A DNA stretch of 64,000 nucleotides from an uncultured Erysipelotrichaceae bacterium (lineage in GTDB: Bacteria; Bacillota_I; Bacilli_A; Erysipelotrichales; Erysipelotrichaceae). The notes beneath the pieces were generated by a model. The model ran no database searches and was not told where the DNA came from. It worked only from the letters and a program-made list of their open reading frames with translations. The position numbers and the translations under genes are program-made. The stretch is from assembly GCA_945875435.1 (NCBI GenBank), contig CAMCKH010000001.1, positions 62,001 through 126,000 on the forward strand. Direction: 5' to 3'. Positions 36,204 to 46,096 of the stretch are shown one piece after another. Every line of letters starts with the position of its first letter. Within the stretch, counting starts at the first letter, position 1.

Positions 36204-37526
36204 TTCTTCATCGATATTGTAGTTAGAAAATAATGAACCCATTCCCTTCATCATTTTCTTTGTTTTTTCAAATTGTGCAATCAATTTATTAACATCCGCA
36301 ACACTAGTTCCGCTACCAGAAGCTATTCTTCGCTTATGTGAATTTCTAAGTTCTTCAGGATGTTGTTTTTCATACGCTGTCATTGATTGAATGATAGCCT
36401 TTGAAATTTTAAAATGTGAATCAGTGTCTACATTTTCTAAAGCCTTAGCCATATCATTCATTCCAGGGATCATTTTGATTATAGATTGTAAAGATCCCAT
36501 TTTTTGTGTTTGTTCAATCTGGATTAATAAATCATCTAAAGTAAATTTACCGCTAATAAGTCTTTTAGCACTATTTTTAGCTTGTTTAATATCTAGTTCG
36601 CTTTGAGCTTTCTCAACCAAACTAACAATATCACCCATACCTAGAATTCTAGATGCATATCTATCAGGGTAAAAAAGTTCAATATCACTTATTTTTTCAC
36701 CGATACCTACAAATTTTACAGGAACATTTGTTTCTGCTTTAACAGATAAAACTCCTCCACCTTTTGAATCACCATCAAATTTAGTAACAACCAAGCCAGT
36801 AACATTTAATAAATCATTAAATTTTTTAGATACATTTAAAATATCTTGCCCAGTTAAAGCATCCACCGTAAGTAAAATTTCGTCAGGGTTGATACGATTT
36901 TTAATGGTTACTAATTCGTTCATTAAAATTTCATCAATTTGTAATCTACCTGCGGTATCTATGAGTAAAACATCATATCCTTTTTCTTCTGCATAAATTA
37001 ATGATTTTTCAACAGTATCAACTGCATTATAGTTTAATCCTAAAGTAAAAACTTCAACTTCTATTTCTTTACCTAAAGTTTGAAGTTGTTCTATTGCCGC
37101 AGGTCTTTGTAGATCCGCTGCTACTAATAATACTTTTTTATTATCTTTTTCTTTAATTAATTTAGCAATTTTAGCAATAGATGTTGTTTTACCACTACCT
37201 TGAAGACCAACCATCATCAATTTGGTAATCTTATTATTATAATTAATGCCTTTATTTTCATCACCAAATAATGAAATAAGCTCATCATTTACAATTTTTA
37301 CAAGCATTTGTGCCGGTTCAACTGAATTAATAACATCTACACCTAATGCTTTTTCTTTAATTTTATCAAGAAAATTTTTCGCTACTCTATAATTGACATC
37401 AGCCTCAAGCAAAGCAACCCTAATTTCATTAAGGGTTTCTTCCATATTCTTTTCGCTTAATTTCCCTTTTCCTTGAATATTTTTAATAGTCTGACTCAAT
37501 CTATCTTGCAAATTCTCAAAAGCCAT
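36201..37526 (-). CDS. ffh: Signal recognition particle protein Ffh
   Basis: SRP54 GTPase that binds signal peptides and 4.5S/6S RNA. NG domains: LQGSGKTTS (P-loop), DLQRPAAIEQL, DTAGRL, TKFDGDSKGG; the C-terminal M domain is methionine-rich (GSLQSIIKMIPGMNDMAKAL, SKAIIQSMTAYE). About 441 aa. Start at the ATG at 37526, with ggag 10 nt upstream. It lacks the usual ylxM neighbour (that gene is at 17646) and instead follows two M16 peptidases. Confidence 0.94.
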   Translation of the reverse strand: MAFENLQDRLSQTIKNIQGKGKLSEKNMEETLNEIRVALLEADVNYRVAKNFLDKIKEKALGVDVINSVEPAQMLVKIVNDELISLFGDENKGINYNNKITKLMMVGLQGSGKTTSIAKIAKLIKEKDNKKVLLVAADLQRPAAIEQLQTLGKEIEVEVFTLGLNYNAVDTVEKSLIYAEEKGYDVLLIDTAGRLQIDEILMNELVTIKNRINPDEILLTVDALTGQDILNVSKKFNDLLNVTGLVVTKFDGDSKGGGVLSVKAETNVPVKFVGIGEKISDIELFYPDRYASRILGMGDIVSLVEKAQSELDIKQAKNSAKRLISGKFTLDDLLIQIEQTQKMGSLQSIIKMIPGMNDMAKALENVDTDSHFKISKAIIQSMTAYEKQHPEELRNSHKRRIASGSGTSVADVNKLIAQFEKTKKMMKGMGSLFSNYNIDEE

Positions 37527-37531
37527 TTTTT

Positions 37532-38782
37532 TCACTCTCCATTTATACTTACAATTGAATAATTAGAAAAATCAATTTTATTTACAATTTCTATAATTTC
37601 TTCAATTTTTATCTTCTTAACTATATCATAAATTTCATACATATTTCTATCATTAATAATAGATTTTATAAATTCAAACCCGTATTCTTCAATAGAATCA
37701 AATATTTCATAATGTTTATTTATAAATCTATTTTTAAGTTGAATCAATTTATGTTCATCGAATTTGAAATTTTTTAAATTATATTCAATAAAATTATTTA
37801 AATCAGTTATTTTATCGTTTTCAAAATAAAAAATCATTTCTTGATGAACTTTATTAAAATTAACATCATAAGAAAAATAATCATTAATAATCTTTTTGTT
37901 TATCCACTTTTCATACTCACTATTCAACTCGCTAAAAACCATTTCTAAAGCGAACTTAAATAATAATTCCAGATAAAAATAGTTATTTTTATCAAAGTTA
38001 TCTAATCTATAACCAATGCTTCTTTTAAAACTAGAATTATTTATTGTTATTTTTTTATTTTTGATACCAATTTTTTGGTCATTATATTTAAATTCATTAA
38101 AAATATTTTCTTTTTTAACAACAAAATCAAATTCCTCAATGATATTTAAAATTTTTTGATATTTAAATGGTGAAATTATCAAAACATTTGAATTATTATA
38201 GGTATAATACGAATTAAAAAACATATATAACTCATCAAGATCAATTTTATCTATACTAGAATCATCTCCACCTATATCGTATCTAATGGTGTTTTGATTA
38301 TAAAGTTCTTTATAACTTTCATTTATTAATTTATTTTCACTATTTTGATACATTAAAAGTTCTTGTCTTATTATTTCTCTTTCAGCATCTACATCATCTT
38401 TATTAATAATTAATGAATTGGTAAAAGATAAAAGTAAATTTATAGCCTTTTTTATTTTATTTTTAACACCGGTAAAATAATATACAGTTTCATTAGTAGA
38501 GGTATACGCATTAACATCATAACCGAAATTAGAAAATTGACTTATAACATCTCCTTTTTCAGTCTTAAATAATAAGTGTTCTAAAAAATGTGCGATTCCA
38601 CTATTAAAATTTAATAATTTATTATCGAAATAACCTTTTAAATCTAAAGATCCCGCTTTAACAAAATAAGCTGCAAAAACTGTTTTGAAATTAGGTTTTT
38701 CTACTATATATAAATTAAGTCCATTTTTTAATTTAAAACTATAATATCTTTCGTTGCTATATTTATCATTTATTACATTCAT
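37532..38782 (-). CDS. M16 family zinc peptidase, catalytic-type (YmfH-like)
   Basis: An insulinase-family protein of about 416 aa with the inverted zinc motif intact: HFLEHLLF (HxxEH) near residue 65 and the downstream Glu in EREIIRQELLMY. This is the active member of a YmfF/YmfH-type pair; the partner gene just upstream lacks HxxEH. Starts at ATG 38782 or 38788, both inside the end of the partner gene. YmfH-like peptidases often sit near nucleoside ABC transporter genes in Bacilli; substrate unknown. Confidence 0.85.
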   Translation of the reverse strand: MNVINDKYSNERYYSFKLKNGLNLYIVEKPNFKTVFAAYFVKAGSLDLKGYFDNKLLNFNSGIAHFLEHLLFKTEKGDVISQFSNFGYDVNAYTSTNETVYYFTGVKNKIKKAINLLLSFTNSLIINKDDVDAEREIIRQELLMYQNSENKLINESYKELYNQNTIRYDIGGDDSSIDKIDLDELYMFFNSYYTYNNSNVLIISPFKYQKILNIIEEFDFVVKKENIFNEFKYNDQKIGIKNKKITINNSSFKRSIGYRLDNFDKNNYFYLELLFKFALEMVFSELNSEYEKWINKKIINDYFSYDVNFNKVHQEMIFYFENDKITDLNNFIEYNLKNFKFDEHKLIQLKNRFINKHYEIFDSIEEYGFEFIKSIINDRNMYEIYDIVKKIKIEEIIEIVNKIDFSNYSIVSINGE

Positions 38783-39971
38783 AACCATCACCACTTAAAA
38801 AATAATTAAAGAAATTATTAACTTCCATAAATATTTTTGAAATATCATCTTTAGTAACCGTATTAATACTATTAATTATTGTTTCTTTATTTCTTTTAAA
38901 AAATTCTTCATTAAATTTTCTTTCTAACGATAGATACTGTTTATCTTCCTCTAAAATGATAGATTGAATTAAAGATTTTTTAATTCTTTCAAGAATTATT
39001 TTAGGATATTTTTTATTTTTTATTCTAGTTATCTGTTTATTCAAAACCTCTTTATATTTTTCGTAACAATTATTTGAAATACTGCTGTATATTATAAAGA
39101 TACCTTCATTTTCTAATAAAATATTTGAAACGCTATAACAAAGATTTTCTTTTTCTCTAGCTTCTAAAAACATCAAAGAATTATGATCAAACGCTAAAAG
39201 ATTAATAGCAACATAAAATTTTAAATAATAATCACTATCAAAAAGAATATTGCTTTTAAAAAAAGAAAGTGTGATAGATTGATCAAATTGTGATGATTCT
39301 TTAATATCTTGAATTTTAACAACATCAATATTTTTAAAATTAAAATTATAATCGTTTGAAAATACATATTTTTGATAGTACGGATTTTCCCCATCCACAT
39401 CCCCATAAATCATTAATTTTTTTTCTTTGTTTAAAAATAAATCTAATTCCATTAAATAATCATTATATTTAAAATTAATGATATTTTCATAAATACCGTA
39501 ATTATATTTTTTTAAACCGTATTTATCATCTATTTTTTCAAAAGCATTTTTGATGGCTATATTTAAAGGTTTTTCTGATTTTCTTCTTATAACATCCAAA
39601 ATTTTACTTTTAGCATATTCGAATTTATCAATATTTACAATTGGGTTATTTAATATTTCTTCAATAAAATTATGATAATCGTTAATTTTTAAATTGGTGT
39701 ATTTTGGGTTTAAAAAATCTATTCTTATTGTCGATATTATTTTATCTGATCTTAATTTTTGGTAATACTGCACCCCAATATCAAAAAGACGATCTTTTTC
39801 AAGAATCATCTTTTCTTTAGTATCAAAATTATTGCTGAATTCTTTTAATAATATTGAAAATATTTGATAAAAATATAATTTATTAATCGTAAAGTCGTCA
39901 ATAATTTTAAAATTATAAGTTATTTTTTTAAATTTATCATTAATAATTAAATTATCTTTTACTTGCATCAT
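38766..39971 (-). CDS. M16 family peptidase-like protein without zinc motif (YmfF-like)
   Basis: A protein of about 401 aa with M16 fold features, for instance LEAREKENLCYSVSNILLENEGIFIIYSSIS in the C-terminal half, but no HxxEH. Such inactive chains pair with an active M16 partner, here the next gene. Start at 39971, where ggtga lies 6 nt upstream within the nupQ end. Overlaps both neighbours, so the three are translationally linked. Confidence 0.78.
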   Translation of the reverse strand: MMQVKDNLIINDKFKKITYNFKIIDDFTINKLYFYQIFSILLKEFSNNFDTKEKMILEKDRLFDIGVQYYQKLRSDKIISTIRIDFLNPKYTNLKINDYHNFIEEILNNPIVNIDKFEYAKSKILDVIRRKSEKPLNIAIKNAFEKIDDKYGLKKYNYGIYENIINFKYNDYLMELDLFLNKEKKLMIYGDVDGENPYYQKYVFSNDYNFNFKNIDVVKIQDIKESSQFDQSITLSFFKSNILFDSDYYLKFYVAINLLAFDHNSLMFLEAREKENLCYSVSNILLENEGIFIIYSSISNNCYEKYKEVLNKQITRIKNKKYPKIILERIKKSLIQSIILEEDKQYLSLERKFNEEFFKRNKETIINSINTVTKDDISKIFMEVNNFFNYFLSGDGYECNK

Positions 39972-40914
39972 ATATTTCACCAGCAGCTTTTGGTGCAGAA
40001 CCTTTACCACTAAATAATGCAATTACCACAATTGTAATTAAATACGGAAAGAGAGAGAAGAATTGTTGAGGGATAAAACTTAGCATTTTCACATTACTGC
40101 TATATAAACCTAAAGTTTGAGCAAATCCGAAAAAGATACCAGCACCTAAGATTCCCCAAGGATTCCAACGACCAAAAATGAGTGTAGCAATAGCCACAAA
40201 ACCTAAGCCGTGAACAGAGTTAAAATAGAAAAATGTTTGGGTTGTAAGCATTAATGTAGCACCCGCAAATCCTGCAAAAGCTCCACTTAATAAAACCCCT
40301 ATCCAACGCATTTTAACAACATTAATCCCCATAGAAGCACTAGCTTGAGGGAATTCACCGCAACTTCTAAGTCTTAAACCGAATGGTGTTTTATAAAGAA
40401 TAAACCAAGCAACCACAACCATTAAAATCGCAATATAAGTTGTAGGATAAATCTTATCAAATAAAACCCCTATTAAAGGTAAATCTTTTAAAATCGGTAT
40501 TCTAACTTCTTTAAGTGAAGCACTTATATTAAACGCCTTACTACTTTTAGCTCCAAAAATAATCTCGCAAGCATATACCGTTAAACCGGTTGAAATAACA
40601 TTTAAAGCAGTACCACTAATTGTTTGATCTGCTTTTAAATGAATAGATGCTATAGCGTGTAAACTGACAAAAATTGTAGATACAATAACTGCGGCTAAAA
40701 TTGAAATCCATGCTGCAAAAGGAACTTGAGCTTCATATAAAAAATACAATAATGTAGCAGAAACAAAAGCACCTATCAACATACAAGCTTCTAAAGCTAT
40801 ATTTACAATACCACTTTTTTCAGAAAATAAACCACCTAATCCAGCTATAATCAAAGGAGTCGCAAGCATTAGACTAATAGGAGTCATTTCTATTAAACTA
40901 TTCAAAACTTCCAT
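39952..40914 (-). CDS. nupQ: Nucleoside ABC transporter permease (NupQ/YufQ type)
   Basis: A 320-aa membrane permease of the BPD_transp_2 family, as in ribose and nucleoside importers. It has about eight to nine hydrophobic segments and the loops GIVNIALEACMLIGAF and LRLRSCGEFPQASASMGINV, which face the ATPase. The start overlaps the nupP stop by one base. Works with nupO and nupP; deoD in the same operon supports nucleosides as cargo. Confidence 0.9.
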   Translation of the reverse strand: MEVLNSLIEMTPISLMLATPLIIAGLGGLFSEKSGIVNIALEACMLIGAFVSATLLYFLYEAQVPFAAWISILAAVIVSTIFVSLHAIASIHLKADQTISGTALNVISTGLTVYACEIIFGAKSSKAFNISASLKEVRIPILKDLPLIGVLFDKIYPTTYIAILMVVVAWFILYKTPFGLRLRSCGEFPQASASMGINVVKMRWIGVLLSGAFAGFAGATLMLTTQTFFYFNSVHGLGFVAIATLIFGRWNPWGILGAGIFFGFAQTLGLYSSNVKMLSFIPQQFFSLFPYLITIVVIALFSGKGSAPKAAGEIYDASKR

Positions 40915-41990
40915 TATTTAAACTCTCCTTTTTTCTTACTTAATTTTTCTTCTAAATATATAATTATATATTGTGCAGCTACCACAAAAATAATTGCACC
41001 TTGAATCAATTCACCAACTTCTTTCGGGATATTAAATAATTGAAGATTGTTGCTGGTGGTTTTTAATAAACCGAATAAAAGACCGCTAAATAAGATACCA
41101 ATACCATTAGATGCACCTACTAAAGCAACTGAAATTCCGTCAAAACCATAACCATCAAAGCCTTGGAAAGTTCTTCCATAATGATAAACACCTAAGATAG
41201 TTACTGCACCTGCTATACCACTAAAAGCACCAGAAATAAACATAGATGAACAAATATTGAATTTAGTTTTCATACCGGCATATCTTGCTGCCTCAAAATT
41301 TAAACCAGTGGCTCTTAAACTATAACCAAAAGTTGTCTTTTCAATAACTACGTGGAAAATAACTAGAGCTATTACTACAACTATAATTCCATAATTGAAT
41401 TGGCTTGAAGTTCCAAAATTTAATGTAGGAATTATCGCACTTTCTGGAAAATTAATTGAACTAGATCCAGTATTTGGGTTTATTGGAAGATACGCTCTTA
41501 CAAACCAAGAAGTTAAATACCAAGCGATATAATTAAGCATTATACATACCACAACTTCGTGAATATTCTTAAATGCTTTTAAAATACCTGGTATAAATCC
41601 CCAAATTCCTCCAGCTATAAGTCCAGCTAAAATGCATAAAATAGGATGCAATGGGAATGGAGCTTTCACAAATAAAGCAACATAAGCAGCAGCAGTACAA
41701 CCAAGCATATATTGTCCTTCACCACCTATATTGAAAAGTCCTGTTCTAAAAGCAAAAGCGACGCTCAATCCAGTTAAGATAATTGGCATTGTTTCTAAAA
41801 ACCAATTTAAAATATAAAGTACATTTATAGGTTTGTCAGGTTTCAATAGATTAAATCCCGCCATTGATCTAACAAGTGCAACTACTAAATTGTATGGATT
41901 TCTATTAGTTACAGCTATTATCAAAAATCCAGTTAATAAACCAAATACGACAGCGATTAATGATATTTTTAAAGCATTAACCTTTTTCAT
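40914..41990 (-). CDS. nupP: Nucleoside ABC transporter permease (NupP/YufP type)
   Basis: Second membrane subunit, about 358 aa, with GLFNIGGEGQYMLGCTAAAYVAL and YSLRATGLNFEAARYAGMK as family marks. The start at ATG 41990 is set by ggaggtg 6 nt upstream, inside the nupO end (14-bp overlap); a GTG three codons earlier is less likely. Confidence 0.9.
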   Translation of the reverse strand: MKKVNALKISLIAVVFGLLTGFLIIAVTNRNPYNLVVALVRSMAGFNLLKPDKPINVLYILNWFLETMPIILTGLSVAFAFRTGLFNIGGEGQYMLGCTAAAYVALFVKAPFPLHPILCILAGLIAGGIWGFIPGILKAFKNIHEVVVCIMLNYIAWYLTSWFVRAYLPINPNTGSSSINFPESAIIPTLNFGTSSQFNYGIIVVVIALVIFHVVIEKTTFGYSLRATGLNFEAARYAGMKTKFNICSSMFISGAFSGIAGAVTILGVYHYGRTFQGFDGYGFDGISVALVGASNGIGILFSGLLFGLLKTTSNNLQLFNIPKEVGELIQGAIIFVVAAQYIIIYLEEKLSKKKGEFK

Positions 41991-43521
41991 TAATTTCACC
42001 TCCTACCTTATGTAAAGATCCAGACATCATTAAACCAATTTCATTTTCATCAGTATTTTTTCGGTACACTAAACCGCTTATTTCGCCATTATGAATAACA
42101 GCAATTCTATCACTTAAACCCATAATTTCATCAAGTTCCAACGAAACAAGTAAAATAGCTTTCCCATTATCTCTTTCTTTTAAAATTCTGCTATGAATAT
42201 ATTCAATAGCCCCTACATCTAATCCTCTTGTAGGTTGAACTATGATTAAAAGCTCCTTAGCCTCACTTATCTCTCTGGCAATTATTGCTTTTTGTTGGTT
42301 TCCACCAGACATAGAACGAGTTAAAGAATCTTTACCCTTTCCACTTCTAACATCAAATTCAGAAATTAATTTTTCTGCATAGCTATTAACTTTATCGTAT
42401 TTAATAAATCCAGTGCTAGAAAACTCTTTATTATTATATGAATGTAAAACGAAATTTTCTCTTAACTCAAAATCTAAAACTAAACCATGTTTATGTCTAT
42501 CTTCAGGAATATGGCTCATACCTTTTTTAAATCTATCAATGATACTATATTTAGTAATATCTTCGCCTTTTAAATAAACATTACCACTTTCAATTTTAGT
42601 CATACCAGTCAATGCATAAACTAATTCGCTTTGTCCGTTACCATCGATACCAGCAAGCCCAACAATTTCTCCCGCTCTAACATCTAAACTAAAATCTTTA
42701 ACAGCATTTAAACCTTTAAAATTTTTTACAAAAAGATTTTTAATACTTAAAACTACATCTTTAGGATCGCATTCATTTTTATCAATGTTAAAATTAACTG
42801 CTCTACCCACCATCATTTCAGCCATTTCTTTTTCATTAGTTTTAGAGACATCAATTGTAGCGATACCGACACCTTTTCTAATTACAGTACATTCGTCAGC
42901 AACCTCTTTTATTTCTTTCAATTTATGTGTGATTAATAAAATAGTCTTTCCTTCTTTTATTAAATTTTTCATTATTTTCATTAAATCTTGAATTTCTTGA
43001 GGTGTTAAAACAGCAGTAGGCTCATCAAAAATCAAAATATTATTGTTGCGATAAAGCATTTTTAATATTTCAACTCTTTGTTGCATACCTACGCTAATTG
43101 AATCAATTTTTGCGTATGGATCTACTTCTAATCCGTATAACTCAGATATTTCTTTTACTTTTTTTGCAGCACTTTTAATATCTAAAGTTCCAAATTTTCC
43201 TTTTGGCTCAAGTCCTAAAATAATATTTTCAGTAACTGTAAATGATTCAATCAATTTAAAATGTTGATGAACCATACCGATACCTAAATCATTCGCAACA
43301 TTAGGATCAGTAATGCTAACCTCTTTGCCATTAACCTTTATAACCCCACTTGTTGGTTGATAAAGACCAAAAAGTATAGACATTAAGGTGCTTTTTCCTG
43401 CACCATTTTCACCCAAAAGAGCATGAATACTATTTTCTTTAACTCTTAAAGTTATATTATCATTAGCTTTAATGCCAGGGAAAACTTTTGTTATATTTAA
43501 CATTTCTATTGCATAACTCAT
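41977..43521 (-). CDS. nupO: Nucleoside ABC transporter ATP-binding protein, tandem ABC domains (NupO/YufO type)
   Basis: A 514-aa protein with two ABC domains, as usual for ribose/nucleoside importers. Domain 1: GENGAGKSTLM, ISVGMQQRVEI, LIFDEPTAVL. Domain 2: GIDGNGQSELV (degenerate Walker A), SMSGGNQQKAII, and IIVQPTRGLDVG. No BmpA-type substrate-binding lipoprotein gene is in the cluster; it must lie elsewhere. Strand and spacing put it in the ddl-deoD-regulator operon. Confidence 0.92.
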   Translation of the reverse strand: MSYAIEMLNITKVFPGIKANDNITLRVKENSIHALLGENGAGKSTLMSILFGLYQPTSGVIKVNGKEVSITDPNVANDLGIGMVHQHFKLIESFTVTENIILGLEPKGKFGTLDIKSAAKKVKEISELYGLEVDPYAKIDSISVGMQQRVEILKMLYRNNNILIFDEPTAVLTPQEIQDLMKIMKNLIKEGKTILLITHKLKEIKEVADECTVIRKGVGIATIDVSKTNEKEMAEMMVGRAVNFNIDKNECDPKDVVLSIKNLFVKNFKGLNAVKDFSLDVRAGEIVGLAGIDGNGQSELVYALTGMTKIESGNVYLKGEDITKYSIIDRFKKGMSHIPEDRHKHGLVLDFELRENFVLHSYNNKEFSSTGFIKYDKVNSYAEKLISEFDVRSGKGKDSLTRSMSGGNQQKAIIAREISEAKELLIIVQPTRGLDVGAIEYIHSRILKERDNGKAILLVSLELDEIMGLSDRIAVIHNGEISGLVYRKNTDENEIGLMMSGSLHKVGGEINEKG

Positions 43522-43531
43522 ATTGTTTCTC

Positions 43532-44107
43532 CTATTTATCTATCTTTTTTAAAATTGAAAAAATGTATAATTTCAAAACATCTTTGTATACTTTTAAATT
43601 CAATCCGCTTTTCCTCTGTATTCTATCTATATGATATAAAACACTATTGCGGTGCATAAATTCATTTCTTGAAAATTTCGCAACATTTGCTTCATTACGA
43701 TAAAAATCAATAATAAATTTAATATCAAAATCAGTTAATTCAAAATCTCTTAAATTGAAATCTTCAATAATTTTAACTACATCACTTTCTAAAATAAATT
43801 TTTCAAATGAATATTCATCGCAATGAACAAAATTTTCTTTTATTATGTTCATATCTATAAGTTTTAAATAAACATCGGTATCATTTATGCTTTTATTATT
43901 TTTATTTTTAAAATAAAAAGATATTATTTTAAGTCCAAATTCATATTCTAAAATTTGATGCAAACTAAATAAAATATCAAAATTTACATCATTCAATTTT
44001 ATATAATTATTTTCTATAATAAATTCTTTTTTAGTAAAATTATTTATAAACTCTATAATATTATTTTCAATATCTTTAAAAAATAAGATTACTAGTGTAT
44101 TTATCAT
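43532..44107 (-). CDS. PucR/CdaR-type helix-turn-helix regulator
   Basis: A 191-aa protein. The last 60 residues match the PucR C-terminal HTH: FYRNEANVAKFSRNEFMHRN followed by SVLYHIDRIQRKSGLNL (family pattern: N-x-x-x-T-A-x-x-L-x-x-H-R-N-T-L-x-Y-R-L-x-R-I). The N-terminal part (1-125) is not recognised. It lies between deoD and nupO with a 4-bp overlap and a 10-bp gap, so it probably regulates purine nucleoside uptake and use. Confidence 0.75.
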   Translation of the reverse strand: MINTLVILFFKDIENNIIEFINNFTKKEFIIENNYIKLNDVNFDILFSLHQILEYEFGLKIISFYFKNKNNKSINDTDVYLKLIDMNIIKENFVHCDEYSFEKFILESDVVKIIEDFNLRDFELTDFDIKFIIDFYRNEANVAKFSRNEFMHRNSVLYHIDRIQRKSGLNLKVYKDVLKLYIFSILKKIDK

Positions 44108-44814
44108 AATTTAATTGCTGCTTCTAAAGCTATTTGCATCATTTTTGTGAAAGAAGTTTGTCTTTCTTCAGGTGTTGTGATTTCTTCTATTACAAAAGAA
44201 TCAGATATTGTTAATAAACAAGCGGCTTTTTTATTTAAAACATTTGCGTTGTTGAATAATGCAAAACTTTCCATTTCAACAGCCTTACAACCAATTTCTT
44301 TAACTTTTTCAAGATAGTCTGTATTTTGTCGATAAAAAACATCACTAGAATGAATTAAATCAATATGCATTGGGATATTTAATTCTTTAGCAGTTTCAAT
44401 AATTAATTCATTTAATTCTAAACTAGGTTTTAAAATGTTTTTTGTTTCGTTAGATTGTGCTAAAGCATAAGTAGATTCGCTATAAGCTCCGCTAGCTAAA
44501 ATAACATCATATATTTTCATATCTGCTGTATATCCGCCTGCTGAACCAATTCTGATTATAGTTTCAACATCATATACGTTGTATAATTCATAAGAATAGA
44601 TACCTATGCTAGGCATACCCATTCCACTTCCCATTACTGATATTTTTTTACCTTTATACTCTCCGGTAAAACCAAACATATTTCTAACAGTATTAAACTG
44701 TACTACATTTTCTAAAAAAGTATCAGCAATAAATTTTGCTCTTAATGGATCTCCAGGCATTAATACAATTTTTGCGATATCTCCTTTTTTTGCACTTATA
44801 TGTGGTGTTGACAT
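44104..44814 (-). CDS. deoD: Purine-nucleoside phosphorylase DeoD type
   Basis: Hexameric-type PNP (236 aa) splitting purine (deoxy)nucleosides with phosphate. MPGDPLRAKFIA binds phosphate, MGSGMGMPSIGIYSYEL and EMESFAL bind ribose, and TISDS holds the catalytic Asp for the base. Next to a nucleoside importer, it completes a salvage route: uptake, then phosphorolysis. One base separates it from ddl upstream. Confidence 0.94.
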   Translation of the reverse strand: MSTPHISAKKGDIAKIVLMPGDPLRAKFIADTFLENVVQFNTVRNMFGFTGEYKGKKISVMGSGMGMPSIGIYSYELYNVYDVETIIRIGSAGGYTADMKIYDVILASGAYSESTYALAQSNETKNILKPSLELNELIIETAKELNIPMHIDLIHSSDVFYRQNTDYLEKVKEIGCKAVEMESFALFNNANVLNKKAACLLTISDSFVIEEITTPEERQTSFTKMMQIALEAAIKL

Positions 44815-44815
44815 T

Positions 44816-46000
44816 TTATTTTCCTCCTCTTTCTTTATAATTTGCTAAAATATTTGTTTCAAATGTTGAAGTTTTTAATGATTTTAAACGATGTGCTTCA
44901 ATAGCGTTTTCTATCATTATAGTTATTAACTTATCAAATTCAATACCATTTTCCTTCCATAAGTAAAATGCTAAAGAACCAGGAATGTTATTCATTTCAT
45001 TTAGATAAATTTTTTTACTATCTAAATCATAGATATAATCTATCCTAACCACTCCACTCGCATCAATAAATCTATATGCATCTATAGAATATTTTTTAAT
45101 CAATTCACTTAACTCTTCATCTATTTCAGCAGGTATTTTTCTATTAACACTAGCCATTCCGCTATTTTTTAAATTATCAATTTTAGAATTTTTATTTCCA
45201 CTCAAGTATTTGGCATCAAAATCCAAAATTTCTTTTTCTTCTTTATTAACTTCTTCAATAACGCTGGCTTCAATTTCATCACTATAACCATTAACACTAC
45301 AATTTAATTCTTTAAAATTTTTAATAAATTTTTCAACTAGTATTTTATAGTCGTATTTTGCAGCTTCTATAACCTTTTCCTCAAATTCAGATTCATCATT
45401 AACTATTTGAATCCCTATACTTGAACCAAGATTTGAAGGTTTTAAAATCAATGGATAACCTAGACTTAAATTTTTTTCTTTATAATCGATATAATTGCGA
45501 ATAAAATCATAATAATCTAATGAATAACCCGGAACTGTTGGGATATTCAAATGATTCCAAATAATTTTTTGAATAACTTTATCTTGTCCGATAGCACTCG
45601 GAAGAACTTTGCTGCTTGTATAAGGTAAATCATAAAATTCAAAAATTCCTTGAAGCGATCCATCTTCAACACCTACTCCATGTGCAGCGATTAAAGCAAC
45701 ATCAAGAACTATTTGTTTTTTATTAAAAATACCTCTTTTTGATTGAACAAGCAAAACTTTATTATTTGATTTTATTAAATCAACTTTTTGACAATTACTT
45801 ATTAATTTATTTAAATCTTTATAATTATTAATATCTTCCAATTGATCTCCAATATAAAATTCATTATTTTTTGAAATATATACAGGAATGGCATTGAAAG
45901 TATTTCTATCTATCGCTTTTAAAACTTGAGAAGCTGTAATACAAGAAATTTCATGTTCACAACTTTTACCACCAAAAAAGACTCCTACATTAAACTTCAT
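44816..46000 (-). CDS. ddl: D-alanine--D-alanine ligase
   Basis: ATP-grasp ligase making the D-Ala-D-Ala end of peptidoglycan precursors. VFFGGKSCEHEIS holds the first D-Ala Glu; LKPSNLGSSIGI, VEKFI and the Mg-site NEMNNIPG are in order. 394 aa, slightly long because of an insert in the ATP-grasp region (around VNKEEKEILDFDAKYLSGNKN). First gene of the - strand operon down to ffh, with aaaggag before the ATG. Confidence 0.92.
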   Translation of the reverse strand: MKFNVGVFFGGKSCEHEISCITASQVLKAIDRNTFNAIPVYISKNNEFYIGDQLEDINNYKDLNKLISNCQKVDLIKSNNKVLLVQSKRGIFNKKQIVLDVALIAAHGVGVEDGSLQGIFEFYDLPYTSSKVLPSAIGQDKVIQKIIWNHLNIPTVPGYSLDYYDFIRNYIDYKEKNLSLGYPLILKPSNLGSSIGIQIVNDESEFEEKVIEAAKYDYKILVEKFIKNFKELNCSVNGYSDEIEASVIEEVNKEEKEILDFDAKYLSGNKNSKIDNLKNSGMASVNRKIPAEIDEELSELIKKYSIDAYRFIDASGVVRIDYIYDLDSKKIYLNEMNNIPGSLAFYLWKENGIEFDKLITIMIENAIEAHRLKSLKTSTFETNILANYKERGGK

Positions 46001-46017
46001 ATTTTCTCCTTTGTTAA

Positions 46018-46047
46018 ATTATACTATTTTTTAAACACTTTTAACAA
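46018..46047 (-). promoter_or_regulatory. Promoter of the ddl-deoD-nup-M16-ffh gene run
   Basis: TATAAT (46018-46023 on the - strand) with a -35-like TTGTTA 18 nt upstream; the transcript would start about 10 nt later, before aaaggag and the ddl ATG. Confidence 0.55.
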
Positions 46048-46090
46048 GAGAAAAAAGGCTAGAATAATCTTGCAATAATCTCTAGCCTTT
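46048..46090 (-). terminator. Terminator of the msmK-type ATPase gene
   Basis: aaaggctaga pairs perfectly with tctagccttt across a 17-nt loop, followed by TTTTTT on the - strand. Confidence 0.82.
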
Positions 46091-46096
46091 AAATAA

